A stretch of DNA of 34,083 nucleotides from the NCBI GenBank assembly GCA_017452895.1, contig JAFTLE010000005.1, positions 1-34,083 on the forward strand. The letters run 5' to 3'. The notes below the pieces were generated by a model. It was not told the DNA's origin and ran no database searches. It saw only the letters and a program-made list of their open reading frames with translations. Made by a program: the position numbers and the translations under genes. Of this stretch, positions 27,881-34,083 are shown in pieces (position 1 is the stretch's first letter; each line of letters starts with the position of its first letter). This DNA is from Clostridia bacterium. Its GTDB lineage: Bacteria; Bacillota; Clostridia; Oscillospirales; CAG-272.

Positions 27881-28513
27881 TTACTGATTGGTATTGATAT
27901 GCGGCCAATAAGCCTTGAGGTAATCGATGCCCGAGGCGACCGTGGTGATCAGCATTGCCGCCATTGCGAACCAGCTGAGCGGATAGTAGCCCTTCGCAAA
28001 CCAATCGCCGAACAGATCGAGGATCACGGGCTCGAGGATGATCAGCTCGATCGCAACGACCTGCGTGACCGTCTTGATCTTGCCAAACCAGCTTGCCGCG
28101 ACGACGATGCCGCTTTTGCCCGCGACCACGAGGCGGAGCGAGGTCACGCCAAGCTCACGGAGCATCACGACGGCGGCGACCCAGACGAAAATCTCGGAGA
28201 TGTAGGTGTACTGCATCACCATCACGAGAAGCGCACCGAAGACCATAAACTTGTCGGCGAGCGGGTCGATGAACTTACCGAAATCGGTCACGAGGTTGTA
28301 CTTACGCGCGATCTTGCCGTCCAGCATATCGGTAAACGCCGTCAGGAAGAAAACCACGGCGGGGATGATGCGCCCCCATACGCCGATGCCGCCCGCCCAC
28401 GCGTAGCTCTCCAAAAGCACGCTGAAGATGAAGAAGGGGACGAGCACCACGCGGATCAGGGAGAGCGTGTTTGGCAGATTCAGCATTCTTGTCCTTTTTT
28501 CTTTGCTTACCAT
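27881..28513 (-). CDS. pgsA: CDP-diacylglycerol--glycerol-3-phosphate 3-phosphatidyltransferase
   Basis: PgsA makes phosphatidylglycerol phosphate, committing CDP-diacylglycerol to anionic phospholipids. The 210-residue membrane protein has the CDP-alcohol phosphotransferase motif, beginning DMLDGKIAR and continuing DFGKFIDPLADK (residues ~62-88), with the four catalytic aspartates. It also has several hydrophobic helices, and MLNLPNTLSLIRVVLVPFF as the N-terminal helix. AGGAG lies 8 nt before the ATG at 28513. It follows rimO by 13 nt, a common neighbourhood. Confidence 0.95.
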   Translation of the reverse strand: MVSKEKRTRMLNLPNTLSLIRVVLVPFFIFSVLLESYAWAGGIGVWGRIIPAVVFFLTAFTDMLDGKIARKYNLVTDFGKFIDPLADKFMVFGALLVMVMQYTYISEIFVWVAAVVMLRELGVTSLRLVVAGKSGIVVAASWFGKIKTVTQVVAIELIILEPVILDLFGDWFAKGYYPLSWFAMAAMLITTVASGIDYLKAYWPHINTNQ

Positions 28514-28526
28514 TTCTTTTTCTCCT

Positions 28527-29849
28527 TTATTTTACGATGCCTACGAGATCGTAGTCCATCGCTTCCTTGATCTTCACGGATACGAAGCTGCCCGCTGTGA
28601 GCTTCTTCGTAGATGTAAACCAAACCTTACCGTCCACGTCGGGTGCATCGGCTTCGCTTCTGCCGTAATAGTATTCGGATACGGGGTCATAGCCCTCGCA
28701 CAGCACCGTCAGCGTCCGCCCGACCTTCGCCTCATTTTTCCGTGCGCTGATCTCAAGCTGGATCTCCATCAGCGTATCGTAGCGATCCTGCATCGTCTGT
28801 CCGTCGATCTGCCCCTGCATCGCGGCGGCGGGGGTATCCTCCTCCGCGGAGTAGGTGAACGCGCCGAAGCGATCGAACTCAGTCTCCTTGATGAAGGCGC
28901 AGAGTGCTTCGAAGTCCTCCTCACTCTCGGTCGGGAAGCCGACGATCGCCGTGGTACGCAGGGTGATGTCGGGCACGGCGTCGCGCAGACGCTTCACCGT
29001 ATCGCGGATGAGGTCGCTGTCGCCGTGGCGGTTCATCAGCGACAGAATGCGGTCGCTGATATGCTGAACGGGAATATCCATATACTTGAGCAAGCGCGGA
29101 TTCTCGGCAAGCTCCGCGACAAGCTCGTCTGTGATCTTATCGGGATAGCAGTAGAGCAGACGGATCCACGGAATCGCGGTCGCCGAGCAGATCGCGCGGA
29201 CAAGCTCGGCAAGCTTATACTCGCCGTACAGATCGAGTCCGTAGCGCGAGGTATCCTGCGCGATCAGATTCAGTTCCTTGACACCGAGTGCCTCAAGCTC
29301 CCGCGCCTCGGCAACGATATCCTCAATCCGTCTGCTGCGGAAGCCGCCGCGGATCAGGGGAATGGCGCAGTAGGTACAGCGGTTGTCACAGCCCTCTGCA
29401 ATTTTTAAGTACGCGGTATGCTCGGGCGTGGTCAGCACGCGCTCACCGCCAAGCGGGGATTTCTCCTTATCATCAAACGCGCTGAAGCTCTCGCCGCGCA
29501 AAACGGCCTCCACCGCCTCCGCGATCCTTGAAAGACTGCCGACGCCAAGCACTGCGCTTACCTCGGGCATCTCCGTGAGGATCTGCTCGCGGTAACGCTC
29601 GGCAAGACAGCCCGTTGCGATGATCGCGCGCAGATTTCGGTTCTTTTTGAGCCACGCGAGGTCGAGGATGGTCTCGATCGCCTCCTCCTTCGCGCTTTGG
29701 ATAAAGCCGCAGGTATTGACGATCACCACATCAGCCTCGGTGTCCTCGGGGGTGATTTCGTACCCCGCATCGATTAGTTTCTTGAGCATCACCTCGGTGT
29801 CCACGAGATTCTTGGAGCAGCCGAGGGAAACGAATCCTACTTTTATCAT
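28527..29849 (-). CDS. rimO: Ribosomal protein S12 methylthiotransferase RimO
   Basis: This radical-SAM enzyme adds a methylthio group to an aspartate of ribosomal protein S12. The 440-residue protein has the N-terminal auxiliary-cluster cysteines C11, C47 and C81, and the radical-SAM triad C154-x3-C158-x2-C161 (CDNRCTYC). IPLIRGGFRSR follows, then LNLIAQDTSRYG, which is typical of RimO. The C-terminal TRAM domain (RTLTVLCEG to IKEAMDYDLVG) is complete. AGAGG lies 5 nt before the ATG at 29849. The start region is duplicated in tandem. Confidence 0.96.
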   Translation of the reverse strand: MIKVGFVSLGCSKNLVDTEVMLKKLIDAGYEITPEDTEADVVIVNTCGFIQSAKEEAIETILDLAWLKKNRNLRAIIATGCLAERYREQILTEMPEVSAVLGVGSLSRIAEAVEAVLRGESFSAFDDKEKSPLGGERVLTTPEHTAYLKIAEGCDNRCTYCAIPLIRGGFRSRRIEDIVAEARELEALGVKELNLIAQDTSRYGLDLYGEYKLAELVRAICSATAIPWIRLLYCYPDKITDELVAELAENPRLLKYMDIPVQHISDRILSLMNRHGDSDLIRDTVKRLRDAVPDITLRTTAIVGFPTESEEDFEALCAFIKETEFDRFGAFTYSAEEDTPAAAMQGQIDGQTMQDRYDTLMEIQLEISARKNEAKVGRTLTVLCEGYDPVSEYYYGRSEADAPDVDGKVWFTSTKKLTAGSFVSVKIKEAMDYDLVGIVK

Positions 29850-29877
29850 AATTCCTCTATTATCATAATTCCTCTAT
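29844..29877 (-). repeat. Perfect 17-bp tandem duplication of the rimO ribosome site and start
   Basis: TATCATAATTCCTCTAT occurs at 29844-29860 and again at 29861-29877. On the minus strand each copy reads ATAGAGGAATTATGATA, i.e. ribosome site plus ATG. The upstream copy opens a 6-codon frame (MIIEEL) that stops at TGA overlapping the real rimO ATG. Its first bases include the stop of the preceding membrane protein gene. Confidence 0.95.
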
Positions 29878-30416
29878 TTCAAAATCGGGAGTATTTTATT
29901 CCGCAAGCGACAAAAATACCAGAGCCGCACGCGGGTGAGTGCCAAGTCGTAAAGAAGGAGCAGCCCCTCGAAAAATAAAACGCCAAGCGCGACGACTGCG
30001 GCGTTCGGAAGCCGTCCGCCGAGGCTGTACTGTGAGAGGTCAAGCCCAAAGAGCCAAAAAAGCAGTGCACCCGCCGCAAAAAAAAGCAAATTGTAAACGG
30101 CGATCTTGACGACCCACGCGAGTCGCCGCGGCAGTCGCTCCGCAAGCTCCTTGAGGATCGGGTACGCGCCGCCAAAGAGCAGATACAACAGCGCCACGCT
30201 CTTGTCGGGAAGCAACAAAAGGGCAAGCGTTGCCGTCGCCGCCGCCACGAGGAGCTGATAGGGCGTACGCATCTCGATCGCGGCGAACAGAACGAGAAGT
30301 GCCGCAAGCGCGATCGCCGTGAGGTCCAGCACCGCCGAGAGCGTGCCGAGTGCCAGAAGCAGTACACCGAGTGCGGAAAGGATTGCCGAGAGCGTCAGCT
30401 TTTTCGTGCGGCGCAT
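29874..30416 (-). CDS. Multi-pass membrane protein of unknown function
   Basis: The 180-residue protein has about five to six hydrophobic segments (LSAILSALGVLLLALGTLSAVLDLTAIAL, TPYQLLVAAATATLALLLL, VALLYLLFGGAYPIL, VVKIAVYNLLFFAAGALLFWLFG, AAVVALGVLFFEGLLLLYDLAL). The segment LLFGGAYPILKELAERL-RR resembles a membrane family in Clostridia that lies beside J-domain genes, but I cannot name it. The ATG at 30416 overlaps the stop of the J-domain gene by one base (TGATG). Stop to rimO is coupled through the duplicated site. It may be the membrane partner of the J-protein. Confidence 0.8.
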   Translation of the reverse strand: MRRTKKLTLSAILSALGVLLLALGTLSAVLDLTAIALAALLVLFAAIEMRTPYQLLVAAATATLALLLLPDKSVALLYLLFGGAYPILKELAERLPRRLAWVVKIAVYNLLFFAAGALLFWLFGLDLSQYSLGGRLPNAAVVALGVLFFEGLLLLYDLALTRVRLWYFCRLRNKILPILK

Positions 30417-31045
30417 CAACCGCAGCCCGCGCCCGCGCAATCACAGCACGCGTCGGCGCACATCAGACCGAGGCAGAGATCACAGGTCGAGCAGCCGCCC
30501 TGCATCGCGGGGCGCTGTCCGTCGCCGTAATAGGTGCTGCCGTAGCCGTTTGCCTGACGGTTGAACATTTCCTTCGCCTGCTGATATTCCTGATTGCCGG
30601 GGTCCATTCCGCAGGCGGTCTCAAGCTCACGCATCGCGTCGTTGGCGAAGCCGCGGCGCATCAAAACAATGCTCTTGAGAAAGTGCCACTCCGCGTCGCG
30701 GTCGACGGGCGGCAAGCGCGTGAGGATACCGTCCGCATCGGCAAAGCGCCCTGCGTTGATCAGCTTCCTCACATCGTTGTAGATCGGGTTGAAGGTGCGG
30801 TCGGTGTAGGTGGAATGCGCCCGTTCGGCACCGCCGCCCGCGTAGCCCCGTCTCTCACGCTCGAGCTGGATTCTATCGTACGCCTCGTTGATCTGTTGCA
30901 TCTTAGCGTTCGCCATCTCGCGCATTGCGTCGTCGGCTGTGTAGTTGTCGGGGTGATACTTTCGCACCATCTTGCGATAGGCGGCCTTGATCTCTTCATC
31001 GGTGGCATCGGGCGTAATGCCAAGCAGCTTGTAGGGGTCTGTCAT
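30416..31045 (-). CDS. J-domain protein with TPR-like region and Cys-rich tail
   Basis: The J domain (residues 1-65, MTDPYKLLGITPDATDEEIKAAYRK) has the HPD motif at 31-33, so it should stimulate an Hsp70 (DnaK) ATPase. It is not DnaJ itself: it lacks the Gly/Phe region and the CxxCxGxG zinc fingers. A helical TPR-like part follows (DAEWHFLKSIVLMRRGFANDAMRELETACGMDPGN, about 115-155). The final 30 residues hold eight cysteines (GGCSTCDLCLGLMCADACCDC onward), suited to binding metal. Its start overlaps the DUF5685 stop (ATGA), and its stop overlaps the membrane protein start. Confidence 0.88.
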   Translation of the reverse strand: MTDPYKLLGITPDATDEEIKAAYRKMVRKYHPDNYTADDAMREMANAKMQQINEAYDRIQLERERRGYAGGGAERAHSTYTDRTFNPIYNDVRKLINAGRFADADGILTRLPPVDRDAEWHFLKSIVLMRRGFANDAMRELETACGMDPGNQEYQQAKEMFNRQANGYGSTYYGDGQRPAMQGGCSTCDLCLGLMCADACCDCAGAGCG

Positions 31046-31914
31046 TTTGATCCTTTCTTTCCGTCGGACGGCGTTCCCTGCAGAAAGGAAAGCCGATTCG
31101 GTAGCCCGACGTATACGGTATTTTTCAGAATATGCTCAACGGCGTCCGCACCGTCAAGCGGCAGATATTCAACAGCACCCGACAGGCGCTGTAGGGTCAG
31201 CAAAAGCGAGGTGTGGAGGGTTTTTCTCCGTTCGTCTGTCAGCGGCTCGCCGCCGTAGGCTAAAACGAGGGGATTGTACGCACCGCGTCGGCGGTCGTCC
31301 TCGTAATCCTCCGCCGCATCGGCGGCGTAGATATAACAGCCGAGCGCGTGCCCGATATCGTAGAGGGTCTCGCGATCCTCCTCGCAGATCTCAGCGCAGA
31401 AAACCGTGCCGAGCAGCTCGCCGAAGACGGATGCCACCGTGTCGACCGAGGTCTCCCCACGCTTCTCCATTTCGTAAATGCGCGACAGACTCTCACGGAT
31501 CTGCGCCCGCAGCGCGGGCATCCGTGCGCGGCGTGCCGCGTGCGCCGCATAGGGGTATAGCAGCAGGGCGCGCAGTCGCTTGAAAAATCCGCGGTCGTGC
31601 AGATCGTCGCGGATGTTCTCGGCGATCAGGATCGCCGAGGTACGTGCAGTGTATTCGAGTGCCGCGTTTTCCCGCAGCGACTTCCGCCGACGGAGGGGAT
31701 GCGCGATACAGCGGCGATCCTCCACCTCAATCCTTCGGTCTCCGTACAGCATCCGCACGAGCGCGAGAAAGACGCTGTCGTAGCTGAGCGTCAGGGTCGA
31801 AAAGATGCCCGTATGACGGCGCATACTCTTACAAACGCCGCAGTAGGTCGCACGGTACAGCTCGTATTCCCGCACATAAAGATCGGGGGCGTAGGGCTTG
31901 ACATAACCAAACAT
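31042..31914 (-). CDS. DUF5685 family protein
   Basis: The 290-residue protein has no assigned function. The N-terminus has RATYCGVCKSM with a CxxC pair (C25, C28). It is all helical, with two acidic patches, ENIRDDLHD (99-107) and DAAEDYEDDRRRGAYN (199-214). The second recalls the D-rich motif of squalene/phytoene-synthase-like helical enzymes, but similarity is only by eye. AAGGAGGATC precedes the ATG at 31914, and GGAG spacing fits. It heads a coupled operon with the J-domain protein, membrane protein, rimO and pgsA. Confidence 0.8.
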   Translation of the reverse strand: MFGYVKPYAPDLYVREYELYRATYCGVCKSMRRHTGIFSTLTLSYDSVFLALVRMLYGDRRIEVEDRRCIAHPLRRRKSLRENAALEYTARTSAILIAENIRDDLHDRGFFKRLRALLLYPYAAHAARRARMPALRAQIRESLSRIYEMEKRGETSVDTVASVFGELLGTVFCAEICEEDRETLYDIGHALGCYIYAADAAEDYEDDRRRGAYNPLVLAYGGEPLTDERRKTLHTSLLLTLQRLSGAVEYLPLDGADAVEHILKNTVYVGLPNRLSFLQGTPSDGKKGSK

Positions 31915-31949
31915 ACCGTGATCCTCCTTCCTCCCGCTACATAATGTAT

Positions 31950-31978
31950 ATTATAAATGAAAGACGGAAAAAAATCAA
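31950..31978 (-). promoter_or_regulatory. Promoter of the DUF5685 operon
   Basis: On the minus strand there is a TTGATT (31973-31978), a 17-nt spacer and a perfect TATAAT (31950-31955), 36 nt before the start codon. Confidence 0.75.
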
Positions 31979-32029
31979 GGAGAATTGATAAAAAGAGCGA
32001 AACTCTCGTTTTTCTCTTAAATCACAGTT

Positions 32030-32057
32030 AAAAATGTAAATATATCTTTACATTTTT
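32030..32057. promoter_or_regulatory. Dyad AAAATGTAA-N8-TTACATTTT in a divergent intergenic region
   Basis: AAAAATGTAAA (32030-32040) and TTTACATTTTT (32047-32057) flank TATATC. With the core arms AAAATGTAA/TTACATTTT the spacer is 8 nt, exactly as at 15324-15349. It lies 52 nt upstream of the DUF5685 -35 box and 73 nt before the next gene on the plus strand. There is no gene end nearby for it to terminate. Confidence 0.5.
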
Positions 32058-32129
32058 AGACTGTCTGCATATTTTTTCCCGTCTTGGAAAAGACTATATG
32101 CAAATTCTAAGGATCAAAGAGGAAACGAA

Positions 32130-32852
32130 ATGAAAAAAAGAATCCTGCTTCTCTCCGTCTGTCTTCTTCTGCTTTCTGCCGTCACCCTGTGCCCCGCCGC
32201 CTTCACGCTCACGCGGGCGACGCTTCATCTGTCACCCTGCGTCGCGCTTATAAAAAGCGGCATCGCGGGCGAGCCGATGCGCTTCTCTCTTGCCGATTTC
32301 AAGCAAGCGCTCTGCGTTACGGAGATCGACACGGTCACCGTCACCTCACTCCCCGACACGCGGGCGGGGGTCTTAACGCTTGACGGGGCACGCGTGTCGG
32401 CAGGGCAAACGCTCAACACCGCACAGCTTGAGCGGCTGCGCTTCATCCCCGCCGACGCGCTTGTAGAGCGTGCCGACTTCAGCGTTACCTGCGGCGGCTA
32501 CGCGGGCGGCGAGGCGATTCCCTGCACGCTTTATTTTCACGAACGCGTCAACTACGCCCCGACGGTGGGTGAGGTTTCCTTTAGCGCCGCGGCGACGAAG
32601 GACAGCGAGCTTCGCGGTGCGCTCTCGGGCGCAGATCCCGAGGGGGATGCGCTCACCTATCTCGTAGTCGCCTACCCGAAGCGGGGCAGGCTGAAGATCA
32701 CCGATGCCGAACGCGGCGATTTCGTCTATGAGCCGAAGGACGGCTACACGGGAAAGGACGTCTTCTCCTACGTGGTGCGCGACGCGTACGGAAATTACTC
32801 CGAGGTCGCGACGGTACGGATCACGGTCGGCGCCGCGCCGACGGCGGAATGA
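32130..32852 (+). CDS. Secreted protein with Ig/cadherin-like domain
   Basis: The 240-residue product has a classic signal peptide (MKKRILLLSVCLLLLSAVTLCPA, residues 1-23). The C-terminal ~100 residues match the cadherin-like/bacterial Ig fold with its hallmark GADPEGDALTYLVV near residue 168, RGRLKITDAERGDFVYEP near 184 and YTGKDVFSYVVRD near 207. No anchor such as LPxTG or an S-layer motif is seen, so it may be free or bound by partners. AAAGAGG lies 7 nt before the ATG. It is monocistronic. A promoter was not clear. Confidence 0.85.
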   Translation: MKKRILLLSVCLLLLSAVTLCPAAFTLTRATLHLSPCVALIKSGIAGEPMRFSLADFKQALCVTEIDTVTVTSLPDTRAGVLTLDGARVSAGQTLNTAQLERLRFIPADALVERADFSVTCGGYAGGEAIPCTLYFHERVNYAPTVGEVSFSAAATKDSELRGALSGADPEGDALTYLVVAYPKRGRLKITDAERGDFVYEPKDGYTGKDVFSYVVRDAYGNYSEVATVRITVGAAPTAE

Positions 32853-32891
32853 GCCGAATGCCCCCATACGAAAAATAAAAAAATATTTTTG

Positions 32892-32920
32892 TTGCATTTT
32901 GACGGAAACTGTGATACAAT
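32892..32920 (+). promoter_or_regulatory. Promoter of hom (extended -10)
   Basis: TTGCAT (32892-32897), a 17-nt spacer and TACAAT (32915-32920) preceded by TGA. The ATG is 47 nt downstream. Confidence 0.75.
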
Positions 32921-32967
32921 AAGATACCAATCAAAAAAACGATGTCTTTTCAGTTTAAGGAGCATTT

Positions 32968-34083
32968 ATGATACAGGTAGCAATTCTTGGCTTTGGCGTA
33001 GTCGGTAACGGTACCGCGCGCCTTTTGACGGAAAACGCCGAGCATATTGAAAAAAGCCTCGGTCTTTCGCTGTCGGTCAAATATATTCTCGATATCAGAG
33101 AATTCCCCGACAGCCCCTTTGCCGACAGGATCGTGCACGATATCACGCCAATCTTGAAGGATCCCGAGGTCTCGATCGTGGCAGAGGTCATCGGCGGCGT
33201 TACCCACGCCTACGATCTTACGAAGCGCGCGCTGAAGGCGGGCAAGTCGGTCGTCACCTCGAATAAGGAGCTGGTCGCCACCCACGGGGACGAGCTGCTC
33301 GCGCTGGCGAAAAAGCACGGCGTGCATTACTGCTTTGAGGCAAGCGTCGGCGGCGGCATTCCCGTCCTGCGCCCGATTCTCACCGAGCTGCGCCACAACC
33401 GCATCAGCGAGATCAGCGGTATCCTCAACGGTACCACCAACTATATTCTCACCCGTATGTTCGACGACGGCGCGGCGTTCTCCGACGCGCTGAAGGAGGC
33501 GCAGGCGAAGGGGTATGCGGAGTCTGACCCCACCGCCGATGTTGAGGGCATTGATGCCTGCCGCAAGATCGCCATTCTGGCGGCGCTTGCCAGCGGCGTG
33601 CTGATTCCGGCGGAGCGCATTCATACCGAGGGCATTACAGGCATCCGTTGTGAGGACGTTGCAGCGGCGGCATCGGTCGGTTGCTCGATCAAGCTGCTCG
33701 GCAGAATGCTCTGCAAGCAGGCAGGCGAGGTCTATGTGATGGTCGCGCCCTTCCTCGTTCCCGCCGACTCACCGCTTTGCACGATCAACGGCGTTTATAA
33801 CGGCGTGCTTTTGCGCGGCAACTTCATCGGCGACGCGATGTTCTACGGCCGCGGCGCGGGTGCGGAGGCAACCGCGAGTGCCGTCGTTGCCGATATCACG
33901 AATATCGCCGCGGGGCTCTCGCCGCTTGCCGATGTTGCCCCCTTCATCCCTGCCGACAGCCGCACCCCCGTTGACTTCGGCAACTTTGCCTGCCGCAGCT
34001 ACATCGCGGTAAAGGATGCCGATGTCAGCGCCATCCGCGTCATCTTCGGCGACGATACCGAGCTGCTGGATACGGCGTCGGGC
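32968..34083 (+). CDS. hom: Homoserine dehydrogenase, C-terminus cut by window edge
   Basis: Hom reduces aspartate semialdehyde to homoserine, leading to threonine and methionine. The first 372 residues are visible. They show the Rossmann motif ILGFGVVGNGTARLL, VAEVIGGVTHAYDLTKRALKAGKSVVTSNKEL (with the catalytic-lysine region), the EASVGGGIPVLRP signature, and GILNGTTNYILTRM. An ESDPTADVEGIDACRKIAILA region follows. AAGGAG lies 5 nt before the ATG. An ACT domain, common at the C-terminus, could lie beyond the edge. Confidence 0.97.
   Translation, partial: MIQVAILGFGVVGNGTARLLTENAEHIEKSLGLSLSVKYILDIREFPDSPFADRIVHDITPILKDPEVSIVAEVIGGVTHAYDLTKRALKAGKSVVTSNKELVATHGDELLALAKKHGVHYCFEASVGGGIPVLRPILTELRHNRISEISGILNGTTNYILTRMFDDGAAFSDALKEAQAKGYAESDPTADVEGIDACRKIAILAALASGVLIPAERIHTEGITGIRCEDVAAAASVGCSIKLLGRMLCKQAGEVYVMVAPFLVPADSPLCTINGVYNGVLLRGNFIGDAMFYGRGAGAEATASAVVADITNIAAGLSPLADVAPFIPADSRTPVDFGNFACRSYIAVKDADVSAIRVIFGDDTELLDTASG

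Overview
The window looks like a chromosomal segment of an anaerobic member of the Clostridia, probably an uncultured gut lineage. The GC content is fairly high by eye, but intergenic promoters are AT-rich and of the Firmicutes sigma-A type. The evidence is pyruvate:ferredoxin oxidoreductase, NrdR, RemA, a Clostridia-type galactokinase and a Clostridia-type DUF2752/dispanin pair. The F-type ATP synthase has a rotor subunit carrying the two-carboxylate sodium-binding motif. Nearly all genes are housekeeping. There is no prophage, insertion sequence or CRISPR array.

Layout. Positions 1-3016 (-) hold nifJ, cut by the window edge. Then come trpS and a WecA/TagO-like sugar-phosphate transferase (+), separated by composite hairpin repeats. 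Positions 5267-6255 hold a small Cro/CI-type regulator with operator-like palindromes, tRNA-Thr(GGT), and several hairpins. A flavin reductase (-) faces a luxS-mtnN pair (+), which detoxifies S-adenosylhomocysteine and can make AI-2. Positions 8204-8533 hold a striking array of GTGATAT words separated by tiny hairpins. The complete atpIBEFHAGDC operon (-) follows at 8551-15170.

Positions 15387-17650 hold an NAD-dependent oxidoreductase of the Gfo/Idh/MocA family, under a LacI-type operator, and a membrane protein with an acidic repeat tail. Positions 17787-25322 (-) are a genome-maintenance and information block: nrdR, yicC, remA, rpoZ, priA, galK, recA, recX. gmk and coaBC, which usually sit in this neighbourhood, are absent. 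cysK (+) is followed by a bidirectional terminator and a DUF2752/zinc-ribbon dispanin pair (-). Positions 27881-31914 (-) form one tightly coupled unit: DUF5685, a Cys-rich J-domain protein, a membrane protein, rimO and pgsA. The window ends with a secreted Ig/cadherin-like protein and the start of homoserine dehydrogenase (+).

The least explained features are the GTGATAT/mini-hairpin array, the composite palindromic repeat family at 4279-6146, two long dyads with identical arms and identical 8-nt spacing upstream of the atp and DUF5685 operons, a tandem duplication of the rimO start region, and the DUF5685/J-protein/membrane-protein trio.
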